Positions 33,197 to 44,550 of a stretch of DNA of 64,000 bases are shown piece by piece. The stretch is from Melastoma dodecandrum (taxonomy: Eukaryota; Streptophyta; Magnoliopsida; Myrtales; Melastomataceae), in contig JARUPY010000087.1 in assembly GCA_029817715.1 (NCBI GenBank), positions 372,001 through 436,000 of the forward strand, given 5' to 3'. Each line of letters starts with the position of its first letter. Position 1 is the stretch's first letter. The notes beneath the pieces were generated by a model. That model made no database searches, was not told where the DNA came from, and saw nothing but the letters and a program-made list of their open reading frames with translations. The position numbers and the translations under genes are program-made.

Positions 33197-33654
33197 TGAG
33201 TTTTGTTCCTTAACGACCTCATTTGGCGAAATTTTAAATTCACGAACTAACCTACACTTAGAAAAAATTTTAGCAAACGAAGTCTGGGACGCTGCATAAA
33301 GAAGTCGGCCTTTGTAAGGCCAACTTTGCACCGACCACCCTGAAGTCGGCCTTACAAAGGCCGACTTCCACACTCATGTAAAAATAATTTTCAAAGGCAA
33401 AAAAAAATAAAGAATGAGAAGTCGGCTTTACAAAGGTTGACTTCCCTCACTTAGGCATTTTTTTTTTAAATTCAAAAGCAAAAAAAAAAAAGAAAATTTA
33501 GGAAGTCGGCCTTTATAAGGCCGACTTCCGTTCGCCAAGACCGAAGTCGGCCTTACAAAGGCCGATTTCAGTGAGTTAGTTCGCGAATTTGGAAACTTAA
33601 TACGTCATTTGGCGAAATATTTCGCCAAATGACGTCATTAAGGAACAAAACTCA
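33197..33654. mobile_element. Inverted-repeat element with internal palindromes (MITE-like)
   Basis: The outer arms (33197-33252 and 33575-33654) are inverted copies sharing GAGTTTTGTTCCTTAA, CATTTGGCGAAAT and CGCGAACTAAC. The right arm also holds a perfect 34-bp palindrome (33602-33635, half site ACGTCATTTGGCGAAAT), so the left arm has lost about 22 bp there. Inside are five copies of a 26-27-bp palindrome with arms GAAGTCGGCCTT, at 33301, 33342, 33418, 33502 and 33543. No open frame fits a transposase. It resembles a non-autonomous foldback transposon. Target duplication is not evident. Confidence 0.75.
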
Positions 33655-35532
33655 TGTGAATATATAACCCGATTGAGATTTGCCATTATGAGGATCGGAT
33701 AAATATTCTGCATCTGCACTTCCTATCAATTTTGCTTCAGGCATGCGTATAAGGATAATATAAACCCATATTCATGGACCTCAACGATATCAAAATATGT
33801 GTTTTATCCCATTCCAATGTATCCTTGTAGGAGATGAGCTATATCTTGTTAATAAAGTTTCACAAATGATATATCAGGTCTAGTATGACTAGCAAGATAT
33901 ATTAGTGCTCCTTAGTGCTCCAATAGCACTAAGATATGATACTTTAGGACCAATTAGTTCTTCATAATTCATTCGAGGTCGAAAGGGGTCTTTGTTTACA
34001 TCAAGCGATCTCACGACCATTGGACTACTCAATGGATGCGCTTTATCCATATAAAATCTTTATAATACCTTTGATGTGTAAGCAGATTGATGGACGAAAA
34101 TTCCATTTTCTAAATGCTCAATCTGCAAGGATAACTTTGTTTTCCCGAGATCTATCATCTCAAATTCTTTCTTAAGATAATCAACTGTTTGAGTCAGTTC
34201 ATCAGTTGTTCCAATAATATTCAGATCGTCAACATAGATCGCAACTATTACAAATTGTGATCCAGATCTCTTAATAAACACACATGATGATCATTTTGAT
34301 ATCCATTTTTCAATAAATATTCACTGAGACGTTTATAACACATACGTCGAGATTATTTCAATCAATATACTGATCTACATAATTTGATCGAGTAAAGGTC
34401 TCGACGATCTGAATTACATGCTTATGGCATTTTGAATCGTTCAGGGAGTTTCATGTATATGTCATTCTCAAGAGAGCAATATAAGTATCCTGTAACGACA
34501 TCCATCAATCGCATCTCCAATTTCTTATGAATTGATAAACTTATCAGATATCTAAATGTTGTTGCATCCACCACGAGAGAATATGTCTCATCATAATAAA
34601 TAACAGGTCTCTGCGAGAATCCCTGGGCAACAAGTCGTGCCTTATATCAGACAATCACATTTTTCTCATTTCTTTTTCTTACAAATACCTATTTATAATC
34701 GATCGGTTTTACAGCTTCAGGTGTACGAACAACAAGTCCAAAAACTTTATGCTTTGCGAGTGATATTAACTCTGTTTCAATGTCATCTTTTTATTTTGGT
34801 CAATCATTTCTTTGTCTGCATTCTTCAACAGATTTTGGTTCAAGATCCTCGTTATCATTTATAATATTACATGCTATAACATATGCAAACTTTTCATCGA
34901 CATTGATTTTTTGTCAATTCCACCTTTTTCCAGTCAAAACATGGTTTATAGAGATATCTTCATTTTCAGGTACCTGTGATTCTTCTGGAATACTTTCTCA
35001 ATGACTGGACCCTCTTCTGGAGTAATTGTTTCCTCAGTTTGAGCCTTTACTTCTTTTCTTTTCCGAGAATTTTTATCTTTGGAACTGACTGGTCTACCAC
35101 GTTTCACTTACATTTTAGGCTCATTAGCAATACTAGGTTGTCCTTCAGGGACATCAATCTTATTGGAGCATTTGCAGCTGGAATACAAAACTTTGTCACT
35201 TTCTTAGGGTTAGTAAAAGCATCTGGCAATTGATTTGTCAAGTTTTGTAAGTGAATAATTTTCTAAACTTCAAGTTCAGATTGTTTTGTATGAGGATCAT
35301 AGTGAGCCAATGATAACTCATGCAAGATTATTTCCTTTTCCAACTGATTATGTTCCCCTTTCAATGTCGGAAATGTCATTTCATCAAATTGACAATCGGC
35401 AAAACGTACCGTAAATAAATCACCCGTCAATGGCTCAAGATATTTAATTATAGATGGTGATTCATATCCAATGTATATCCCCAATCTCCTTTGGGGTCCC
35501 ATCTTTGTACGTTGTGATTGAGCAATTGGCAC
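33655..35532 (-). pseudogene. Copia integrase tail, reverse transcriptase and RNase H, broken
   Basis: The tail of integrase is at 35263-35532 (RTKMGPQRRLGIYIGYESPS, then YLEPLTGDLFTVRFADC). The reverse transcriptase follows with many stops; its catalytic motif YVDDLNIIGT is at 34060-34281. The final part encodes SADAEYLSDPHNGKSQSGYI (33675-33720), the start of copia RNase H, and then ends at the neighbouring inverted-repeat element. The stops in 34290-35260 mean that no protein is made. Confidence 0.85.
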
Positions 35533-35612
35533 GTATACTACACACTTAAAAAATTCTTAGATGGGAAATATTTGGTTCCTGATCATAAACCATTTCCAAA
35601 GGGGATACCTCA

Positions 35613-36239
35613 TTATAATTTGTAGGTCTGATACGAATTAATGCTGCCGCGTACAAAATAGCAGGTCCCCAAGCATGTATCGGGTGTTTTTGTTCTCATA
35701 AGAAACGGTCTTGTAATTAATTGAAGACGTTTTATCAATGACTCTGCAAGGCCATTTTGTGTATGAATATGTGCTACATGATGTTCAACACTTATCCCAA
35801 TTGACATACAATAATCATTAAAAGCTTGGGAAATAAATTCTCTATCAAGACGATTACCTTTTATTGAATAATCCGGGAAATGAGCTCGTAGTTTGATAAT
35901 TTGAGCAAGCAATCTTGCAAATGCTTGATTATGAGTTGACAATAAACACACATGTGACCATCTTGTTGATGCGTCAATTAATACCATAAAGTATCTGAAT
36001 GGTCCACATGGTAGATGATTGGGCCCACATATATCACCATGTATTCTTTCAAGAAATTTCAAGGGTTCAGCCCTAATTTTTGATGGTGATGTCCTTATTA
36101 TTAACTTCCCTTGGGAACAAGCAGCACATGAAAATTCATTAGGGAGAAAAAACTTCTGGTTTTTCAATGGATGCCCACATGAATGATTAATTATTCTTCG
36201 CATCATTATAGCTCTAAGATGCCCAACCGACCATGCCAT
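35613..36239 (-). pseudogene. Copia integrase, partly broken
   Basis: Encodes the zinc-binding end (CAACSQGK) and the integrase core with HGDICGPNHLPCGPFRYFMV, FARLLAQIIKLR and NGLAESLIKRLQ. The first Asp (HGDI) and the Glu (LAES) can be seen. The second Asp region reads RLDREF where RLDNAGEF is usual, which points to a small deletion. The frame is open for 208 codons but both ends are cut. It follows the protease in the usual copia order. Confidence 0.85.
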
Positions 36240-36328
36240 GTCATAAAATTATTTTAATCAACAAACTTCTGGTTTGTAATGACATGTATTTATGAAATAT
36301 AGTCTAGAGGAAACTGCGGGTAATTTTT

Positions 36329-36679
36329 CTAAAATACATTTCTTACCCCAGATGATATTTGTAGTACAACATTTTCATTTGAATTCTCAATATGATATCC
36401 ATTTTTGCGGATATATTTAAAACTCAATAAATTTATTTGAGACTTAGAGGAATACAATGCATTATCGATACAAATATTTGATCCTCTGGGTAATAAGATA
36501 TTTGCTCTTCTAGAGCCCTTAATGATTTTTGTACTTCCAGATATCGTATTGACACTTGTTTCGTTCATTACCAAGACGGTAAAGAATTTCATGCTTTTCA
36601 AAATAGTACGAGCTGATGCGCTGTCAGCGAGACAAGTGCATTTTTCATTGGTGGAGGATTCGCTTCCGGGAACTTTCAT
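36329..36679 (-). pseudogene. Copia aspartic protease region
   Basis: Encodes CTCLADSASARTILKSMKFF, VNTISGSTKIIKGSRRANI and INLLSFKYIRKNGYHIE. This is the retropepsin-like segment of copia polyproteins. The active-site triplet reads DSA, which is common in copia (DSG/DSA). It begins at ATG 36677-36679 soon after the LTR, where gag would be expected. Confidence 0.8.
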
Positions 36680-36719
36680 TTTGCTTACTAATTACGCAGT
36701 GTCTTGCCTTTCTAGGATA

Positions 36720-36860
36720 GACAAAATCGAGGATTATCTTCTGGGAATCGAGTATCCACTTTTGAGAAATGATGATTCGCTTCTAGGAATTGATAATCGA
36801 TGATCTGCTTCTGGGGATGATGAATCCTCTTCTGGGAATCGGGGATCCGCTTCGGGGGAT
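36720..36860. repeat. Short imperfect repeat in the copia leader
   Basis: The phrase CTTCTGGGAATCG or CTTCTRGGRATYG recurs about six times at 20 to 30 bp steps. It lies in place of the missing gag gene. Confidence 0.6.
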
Positions 36861-37041
36861 CAAGATTTGGTACGAATAAAATTTTTAATAAATGTAATAA
36901 AAATATTGAAATAGCGTGTAGGATTACCGTTTATAAACTCCACATGATTTATCATCCTTTCTATCCATGAAGAATCCTGCAGACGATCGTCATTTTTCTT
37001 TTCTTTCCTCGGTTTTCGGTAGAGCTTCGTGCTGATAACGT

Positions 37042-37318
37042 GTTGTAAAATAACGAAACAAGAAAGAAGAGGATTGAGAGAATACACAAGAGAAAGAACG
37101 TAGAAAGGGGGAAATAGATTCTTTATTGATTTTGATCATATGTACAAAATACTTCTTACATGGCCTTCTATTTATAGTGTAGCCAAATGAAACGTCTCGG
37201 TATATGAAGGGTCTCGGTATATGAAATGTCTTGGTAAATGAGAAGTCTCGGCGTGTGACGAGGCTTAACCGTTACTTCTAGTCATAATGACAATCACTTA
37301 TTACAAATAATTATAACA
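37042..37318 (-). repeat. 5' LTR of copia element C1 (277 bp)
   Basis: Minus-strand ends are TGTTATAATTATTTG at 37318 and TTTTACAACA at 37042. A TATA box (TATAAATAGAAGG) lies at 37169-37176. The bases that follow (CGTTATCAGCACGAAGCTC, 37041-37023) are where a primer-binding site is expected. Confidence 0.75.
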
Positions 37319-37680
37319 ACGTAAATTTATACGTTCCATTTTGTAGACTACGAATGAGTGAATTATATCTCATTTGTATTTGTATGAAGCTGGAGTTCCT
37401 TCACCCACAACGCATTTCTTTCCTGTCTTTGGGGGATCATGGGGATGAAATCTGATCATTAGGTTTAGGGTTTCGCAATCACCATTTTTAAGGTAAAACT
37501 ATGATTTGTTAACTTGGTAGTCGCGGAAGTGAATCCATTGCATATATATATATATTTTGTTGGATTGAGGGTTTGTGCGAATGTGGAATCAGTGCACCAC
37601 ACGTCATTTTCGTTTCCTTTCTCTTTGTTTTGTATGATTGTGTAAATGGTTGATGGTCGGTGTGTGATGTGATTAATAAC
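37319..37680. other. Spacer between two copia elements, no gene seen
   Basis: No coding signal. It includes an AT microsatellite near 37540. Confidence 0.5.
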
Positions 37681-39915
37681 CGTTGGATCGTTCAGGTGCG
37701 CTAAGAGGGGTGAATTAGTGATTGCAACTTTTTCGCCATTTCTCAGTGTAAGCGGAAGCGTACTGTATCACGGCAAAACGTTTCTCAGATTATGAGATCT
37801 GCTTCGCTCTAACAGTTACGATTTGGTCGTGTAGGTTTTTATACGAGTGTTTGCACGGTCGTAATGGATATAATAATAGTGGTTCGGCATTAATCTGCCT
37901 AGCGTCCACTTTCCACCGCAGAAGTGATGCCACCACATAAATATAATGGCTGCAAATGAACCTTTTGCACTAGGCTTTTGGTATGTCAATAAGTGACATT
38001 TAAAATACTTTACAAGAAGAGATCACTCCTGGGCAATGGTTAGCTGCTCATACACTGGATGTCTTCTCGTTTCTAGCAGAATGATTCTCATTACAGTGAA
38101 GAACGACTTCTCAAGGAGCAACTCGTTTCTGGTTCACAATAGAGTAATGCTTCAGCACTTAATAGCTCAACAGAGAATTTCCACACAGCTTTTGTCTCTT
38201 CTCAAGATGAGCCTGGAAGTACTCAAGAGACAACTACTAAGACAGTCACTTAGAACATAAAAGAAACAAAAGAAAAGGCTGGTTCCTCACACAACGGAAC
38301 CTAACTTCTCACACAGCGAAGCGAGGTATTCGTTCTACACTCAGTTTGGACGTGCATGGTTACCACAGCCGTGACTCACTGCATCGTACACCCAATGCTT
38401 AGGGTGGAATTTTCAACTCCGGCGACTTCCACGCAACCTGTTCTACTGTCCCTCAGGAGGTCGAGAGTTCTGCACAACACCTCTATGCTCGGGACAATCC
38501 CTTTTTACACAACTCCTGCTCTACCCTGTGGGCATGAGACTTCTGACGCGCACCCGCAAGTGCGTGTCTAACTACGTAAACTCCGTAGGCTCGAGACTTT
38601 CCTGCGAAAAGACATGACAAGAACGGCTTCTTGCCGATGGGTTAGCAACTGGTTACTGCAATCAATATAGGTATTCAATTAGCTTCCCTCAGACGATTCG
38701 CCAGCCGCTCGTTGAACGCACCGAGGACACTCAGTCCTTCTCACGACGATCATGGTCGCACTCCGCCCTTGACACTCCCACATGCTGATTGCAAATGGTA
38801 AGAACCAGGCGATCACTTAGCACCTTTCATTCTCCGTCGATCCTCAAAGCTTCACTGAGATCACACAGGTTTTGGACAACTACTCAGACCACTCAGACAC
38901 ACAAAGGCGATTTATTCTGACGTCATAGTCTGATTTTAATGGAGAAAATACGTTGAAGTTGTCCATATGCGTTGAGACAATCTTTGTGATTTATTACTAA
39001 AAGTGCAAAAAGACCTGAGCAGATATCTGTTCAACGGTCGCTGCGCTCGAGAAGGAAGTTTCCCAAATGGTAACTTCCCTTAGATAAGTTATATCATCCA
39101 AATGAGAGTAATTGCTTCCCTATTTGATAAGATAACTATTCAAATAATAAACTTATCAGATTAATTGATAAAGTCAAATCATAATCAAAGTTGTTTGATT
39201 TAATGATTTAACTCTTTACAACGCAATGTCAATGCAGAATATCTTAATAAAATATTTTGTTGCTAAATATTAACTTGGAAAGTAAATATCATAATATTGA
39301 GTTGCCTAAATGTAAGATTTGGGATATTTAAATCACATTCAACAAATTTAGACACTCAGACATATATTCTGAGTTAAATCAAAATATAATGTAAATATGA
39401 AATATTTATTTCCATATATTTAGCGAGTAAATATATGACAATGACTGTACTGTACATTATTACAAAAGCATTGTACTGTACAACAATGACATACTGCTCA
39501 CACTAGTTGCGACATAACAACACTTTGCTCAAGCTCATCTCTAAAGATAAGATTGCCTCTTATGAATGAAATTAATCAAAAGAATTTTGATTAACTTCCA
39601 TAATTAGAAACTTTATAACCATAGTTATGGTAAAATATATTCTAAATTAAATTAGAATATTTAGTACGTCGAGATAATTATTAAACATCGAATTAATCTG
39701 GACAATTCGAAATACCAATTAATTTCAATAGTTTATTCTGGAAAATTAATTATTTCCACGTTTATAGCGATACCTTACCATAACGCAGCATCACATTCCT
39801 CAAGCTCATCATCAAAGACAAGCGAAATGGTACAACAACACAGTGTTTTGTTGTATAACATAGCTTTGATTTATAACATAGTTTCTCAAGCTCATTATCA
39901 AAACCAAGGTTAACA
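37681..39915 (-). repeat. 3' LTR of element C2 (2235 bp)
   Basis: Minus strand starts TGTTAACCTTGG at 39915 right after a polypurine tract and ends GCACCTGAACGATCCAACG at 37681 (the 5' copy ends CCAACA). It has no coding content. Short frames inside are random. Confidence 0.8.
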
Positions 39916-39929
39916 TTCTCCCCCTTTTT
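39916..39929 (-). other. Polypurine tract of element C2
   Basis: Minus strand AAAAAGGGGGAGAA lies directly before the TG of the 3' LTR. This primes plus-strand DNA synthesis in LTR retroelements. Confidence 0.85.
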
Positions 39930-40580
39930 GATAATGACAAAACACAAAGCTTTAATTTATAAATAAGTAATGGAACATAGAACTTGAAATACAAACTCAA
40001 CTTCCCCGGAGAGTAAGCATCAACTTGCTTACTTTGTTCAGAGAGCTAGAGCTCCCCCTCAAGTTATTATTCTCCCGTTTTTGTCATATAAAAAAGAAGT
40101 GAAAGACATAGTAAGAGATAGTTTTATCAATGGTACATCAAAAGTATGCTAACATCTAAAGTTCATAAGTAGGAGAGCTCAACTCAATCCTTAGAAACAG
40201 GTTTGAAAAAAAGGAGAGCACATCTCAGTCCTCCGCAGCATCATTAACATCGCTGTCAATCAAAGTCTGGATCATCAAGCGCATCATCGATGCCGTAAGG
40301 TTCCTTTTGAGAGATAAAAGTAGAGTATTCACAATACAAACTTGTTGTACGTCGGGTTCACACTCCTGTATGCAATGATCTTATGACTTGGTCAATATGA
40401 TGTCTTTTCTTATATTAAGAGGGAACACGATCTTCTATTTGTACGTCCTGGAATCATCAGAAATACTTTCAGTGAGTGTAGCAGTAACTTGCTATACATC
40501 TATTCCAGAGTTTCCATTCAGATTACTTTCAACAATCATTTGTTGTGTCTTTTCATTTGATAATATAATTGAGGATTGTT
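39930..40580 (-). other. Deletion scar region of C2, no polymerase domain
   Basis: Where reverse transcriptase and RNase H should be, there is only non-coding A/T-rich DNA. I see no YVDD or ALYGLKQ motif in any frame. Confidence 0.6.
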
Positions 40581-41529
40581 CTACTGATTCCACAGCATCT
40601 CCCTCCTGCATCGGAGAATCATCAACTTTAACATGGACTCTTCAACTGTTAGAGTCCTTTTATTAAAGACTCTATATGCTTTGCTCGTGAGAGAATATAC
40701 GAAAAATAATCCCTCATTAGATCGAGCATCAAATTTTTCGACACTTACTTCCAAATGGATGGAAGTATGAAATATTAAGTTTTCTGTCTTTATATAACTC
40801 ATAAGGCATTTTACCTAAGGAGTATCTCAAATGAAATCGATTTGAGATGTAGCATATTGTGCTTATATCTTCAGCCCAAACATTTTTAGCAACCTCACTT
40901 TCTAGCAACATGGTTCTCACCATTTCTTGTAAGGCTCTAGTTTTTCACTTTACAACTCCGTTTTGTTGTGGAGTATATGGAGCTGAAAAATTATGGTTAA
41001 TACCATATTCTTCACAAAATGAAGTCAAGTCGTAATTCTCAAATTCGGTACCATGATCCGTTCTTATGCTTCATAGAGAAACACCTTTCTCATTTTGAAG
41101 TTGTTTGACTAAAGTTTCAAAAGTTGAAAACGCATCACTTTTGTGAGCTAAAAATTTAACTCAAGTCAATCTGAAAAAGTCGTATATCACAACTAGTCCA
41201 TAACGTTTACCTCCAAGACTTGGAGTCCTCGTTGGATCAAATAAATCCACATAAAGTAATTCGAGCGGTTCCTTGCTTGAAACCATATTTTTGCTTTTAA
41301 AGGATACTTTTGTTTGTTTGCCAATAGAGCAAGCTTTGTAAATCTTGTCATTATCAAACATGATTTTGGGTAATCCCTTAATAACATCTTTTCTGGTTAG
41401 TTTGGACAGCAAGTCATAGTTTGTATGTCCCAACCTTCTATGCCATAGAGTAGTCTCGTCCTTAACGGACAAGAGACAATTTTCTCCAACGGAGATATTC
41501 TTAAATGACAGGATATAGATGTTTTTCAT
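40581..41529 (-). pseudogene. Copia integrase, broken (element C2)
   Basis: Begins with the pre-integrase motif TLWHRRLGHTNYDLLSKLTR, then CSIGKQTKVSFKSKN and ELLYVDLFDPTRTPSLGG (first catalytic Asp region) at 41161-41529. The middle is broken by frame changes. Later pieces read EVAKNVWAEDISTICYISNR and YHLYKDRK-like text at 40729-40923 and NEGLFFVYSLTSKAYRVFNK at 40581-40802. These mark the integrase core and its C-terminal extension. The order is standard for copia. Confidence 0.85.
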
Positions 41530-41862
41530 GCATTCTCCAATGAAGCAAGTAACACCATCCCGTTAAACGTTGCATGTTCTTTCATCAAAAGAAGCACGAT
41601 AACCTTTATCACACAATTGACTAATACTAATCAAGTTGTGTTGGAGGCCTTTAACATAAATAACTCCTTCAATGGTTAGGGAGTCAGAACAAAAAATGGT
41701 TCCTATTCCTTTAACCATTCATTTTCCATTGTCACCAAAAGTGACAGCACCACCATCCTAAAAAATAAGTATGAAGAATAAGGAGACATCTCCTAACATG
41801 TGCCTCGAGCAACCACTATCTAAGTACCATGCATGGTCCTTAGCAATGGACTTGAAGCATCC
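41530..41862 (-). pseudogene. Copia protease region, badly decayed (element C2)
   Basis: Minus strand between the gag zinc finger and integrase. Pieces such as WYLDSGCSRHM-like text (near 41800-41835) and GVTCFIGECMKNIYI (near 41510-41550) can be made out across stops, as expected for the retropepsin segment. Confidence 0.5.
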
Positions 41863-43439
41863 CTAAAATGGAGAAAGCACTTTAGTAAGTCGTTGCTTCC
41901 ATTTAACAATAATACCATCAACTTTAGAAGTAATCCCACGCATATCATTTCGCTTGATATGGCAATTTTTAATAAAATGATCTAGCTTTCTACAATAATA
42001 GCAAAGCCTAGGTAGCCTTTGAATAATATAATGACTATCACCATTCCTAACATGAGGAGGAATGTATTTCCCATGATGTGAATGTTTCTCATTTTCAGAT
42101 TTGTGTATCTCATGCACGCATAAACCAGTTTTGTAGTGCATCGAATTGAGTTGTTGTTGTAATTCCTCAATTTTTGACTTAGATTGAGAAAGTTGCTTTA
42201 CCACTTTCTTAGCCTTTGCTGATAACTCTTCCTTAAGAGAAGCGTTCTCAGCACTCAAGCGTTTATTCTCTTTTTTGAGAGTTTTATTGTTTGCGGTCAG
42301 TTACTCGAGTTTATCATACAATTCGATGAAATGATTCTCAATGTCATCGGTGGATATACTAGAGGGAGAGAAAGCATATGCCTTCTCAGTTGCAGCATCA
42401 GTCTGCGCTATATAGCAGAGATTTATTGTTACGTTATCCTGATATGATTCCTCATCACTATCAATCGATGAAGCCAACATGGCGTTTTTCCTATTTCTGG
42501 AACGATTGTTCGTTTCACTTAAGAGTGGGCAATCTGGTTGTATATGACCAGGTTTATTGGACTTAGAGCACACATCACATTTACTTTGGTGTGGTTTTGA
42601 ATTTTTCGTTTTAGCATACCACTTTCCCTTGAACCGATTTTTGCGGAGATACTTTTTAAATTTTCTTATCATTAAGGAGATTTCATCATCTGAAGCAGAT
42701 GAAGACTCATGCTCATATTCATCGAAGGTTTCAATACTCCCTTTAAATGCAATAGCATTCGACTTCTTTTCTTCAGCAAACGTGTTTTCATTCTCGTAAG
42801 CGACAAGAGAACCAAACAGCTGTTGAAGACTTAAGCTTGTCAAGTCTGTAGCTTCTCAATCACCATTTTCTTGGCTTCCTAAGATTTAGGCAATGAGCCA
42901 AGTATTTTTCTGACAAACTTAGAGTTGAAATAGTTTTGCGAAGTGATTACATGACATTAGTAATTTCGGTGAGTCTATCAAACATTTCATTTATCGACTC
43001 ATCCTTCTTCAGCTTGAATGATTCGTATTGAGTTACTAGTGCATTCACTTTGGATTCCTTGACTCGTTCTATTCCATCATAGATCAAAGCCAGTCTATCC
43101 CACTTTTCTTTTGCCGTCTTACAGGTAGAGACATGATTGAATTCATTTCCAGCAATACAGCATACTAAGTAGTGCCTTGATTTAGTGTTGAGCGAGATAT
43201 TTCACTTTCTTTCAAATTCATGCCGAGAGTCGCTAGAATTAGATGGAGGAAACGTGAGATCTCCTTTCATTATAATCTGCCAGAAATCGGCTTCTTTTGC
43301 TCCTATGAACAACTCCATTCTCATTTTCCAGTATGAGAAATGTTTTCCTGCAAAAAATGGAGGACGTTCGGTCGAATGACCATATGCTAAGAGCTTCAAC
43401 ATTTTTGCTTAGTTCAGAGATCTGGTGAATCTGCAGCAC
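41863..43439 (-). pseudogene. Copia gag protein, long form, broken (element C2)
   Basis: The gag start is near 43402 (STERPPFFAGKHFSYWKMRM, then MELFIGAKEADFWQII). After decayed sequence a long open piece at 42301-42843 holds an acidic Ser-rich run, KKYLRKNRFKGKW and a Cys-His cluster (CDVCSKSNKPGHIQPDC), a CCHC knuckle enlarged by an insertion. A helical segment with ENASLKEELSAKAKKVVKQL follows, then a regular CX2CX4HX4C knuckle (CYYCRKLDHFIKNC) at 41863-42258. Two knuckles and a coiled coil are seen in the long gag proteins of Sire-like copia elements. At least two breaks (near 43200 and 42300) interrupt it. Confidence 0.85.
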
Positions 43440-43542
43440 CTTATTGTGCTATATGTAGATTTTTCAGCAACCCATTTTGACAGTTAGGTCCAGTAACAGA
43501 TTTCTGTGGTAGTAATCACACAGAAGGCGTTTCAGCAAACAT

Positions 43543-43554
43543 ACTCTGATACCA
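43543..43554 (-). other. Primer-binding site of C2 (initiator Met tRNA type)
   Basis: Minus strand TGGTATCAGAGT follows the LTR end CCAACA after a three-base spacer (ATT). This is the standard copia site complementary to initiator methionine tRNA. Confidence 0.9.
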
Positions 43555-43556
43555 AT

Positions 43557-43841
43557 TGTTGGATCGTTCAGGTGCACTAAGAGACGAGTGAATTAGTGAT
43601 TATAACTTTTTTGCCATTTCTCAGTGTAAGGGGGAGCGTACTGTATCACAACAGAACGTTTCTCAGATTGTGAGATCTGCTTCGCTGTAACCGTTACGAT
43701 TTGGTCGAGTAGGTTTTTGTACAAGTATTTGTGCGATCGTAATGGACACATTAATTTATAGTGGTTTGGCCTTAATCGACTTACGTCCACTTTCCACCGT
43801 AGAGGTGATTCCACTATATAAATATATTATGTGCAAATTCC
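43557..43841 (-). repeat. Truncated 5' LTR of C2
   Basis: Matches the 3' LTR from 37681 for about 285 bp (TCGTTCAGGTGC onward), then breaks off at about 43841 and is replaced by gypsy sequence. Confidence 0.85.
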
Positions 43842-44205
43842 GCTTCTTTAATAGAGTGGAGGATTCAGCAAGTTCCGCTTCCTTCGTAGCATGTGCTTCG
43901 GTTTCGACAACCGATGGCACAACGTCAAAATCCCATCCAGAAGGGGCATCGACTATAGGATGAGGCGGTCCTCCATACTTAACCAGGTACTCAAACTTTC
44001 TTGTCCATTCTCCCAGAGGTCCAACATTTGGATCTCCAAGAGAGTACCTCTTCTTCAGACTCATGTCATCGACAACTTCGATGATATTTCCTGTATAGAT
44101 CTCGACAGGGTTAAAGCAAGTATTAATAGACGAATCAGCTTTAACAACATCAACCTCGGAATCAAGCCAAAGCATAAGTTCTCGATGAAGAGTAGAAGGA
44201 ATCAT
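43842..44205 (-). pseudogene. Gypsy polyprotein linker between protease and polymerase
   Basis: Encodes LHRELMLWLDSEVDVVKAD, MSLKKRYSLGDPNVGPLGEW and YLVKYGGPPHP. The same segment occurs in G3 at 61569-61760 (MTLAQRYVMGDPSVGPLG, VSYDGPP), where it leads into reverse transcriptase. Here it is cut by the copia LTR junction. Confidence 0.8.
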
Positions 44206-44220
44206 TGTTGCTTTATGCAG

Positions 44221-44550
44221 TCAATCTCGACCCAAGAGAGTGGTGAAAGTTGTATCGACATCTACTATAAAGAAAGCAGTATTCATCGTAGACCTCCCAA
44301 CTTTGAACTTAAGTGGAAAAATGCCTACACATTTCGACATAAAGCCATTGAAACCCGTTATGGGTACATCGATGCTAGTAACATCAGCCTTATCATACCC
44401 CAAGTATTTAAGGGTACGCAGAGGCATCACGTTGACCGTCGCACCATTATCGACCAACACTTTCTTCAAAGAGACATCATTGAACTCTGCTTCGATATAT
44501 ACAGAGAATGCATTTGAGATTGCATCGACGGAGTAGGTTTGATAAACCAA
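44221..44550 (-). pseudogene. Gypsy aspartic protease (retropepsin), G2
   Basis: Encodes LKKVLVDNGATVNVMPLRTL with the active-site region and ends FTTLLGRD, as in retropepsins of plant gypsy elements. The active-site triplet is DNG instead of the usual D-S/T-G, a form common in this plant group and also seen in G3 (61173-61502). The frame is open for 109 codons and is preceded by a linker at 44550-45254. Confidence 0.85.

Larger units (their letters stand above)
33655..37318 (-). mobile_element. Ty1/copia retrotransposon, defective (element C1)
   Basis: Minus strand order is 5' LTR (37318-37042), short leader, protease, integrase, reverse transcriptase and the start of RNase H. It stops at 33655, exactly where the inverted-repeat element begins. 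The 3' LTR is missing. Only about 360 bp separate the LTR from the protease, so gag is missing too. Confidence 0.85.
37681..43841 (-). mobile_element. Ty1/copia retrotransposon lacking reverse transcriptase (element C2)
   Basis: Minus strand order is a 5' LTR remnant (43841-43557), primer-binding site, gag with two zinc knuckles, integrase, polypurine tract and a full 3' LTR (39915-37681). The two LTR pieces match closely over the shared 285 bp. Between integrase and the polypurine tract only about 650 bp remain, with no reverse transcriptase or RNase H. A long LTR and long gag resemble the Sire/Maximus group, but this is not certain. Confidence 0.85.

Noticed and set aside
43891..44536. Plus-strand frame of 208 codons
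   Set aside because: It is antisense to the gypsy protease and linker, which have clear motifs on the minus strand.
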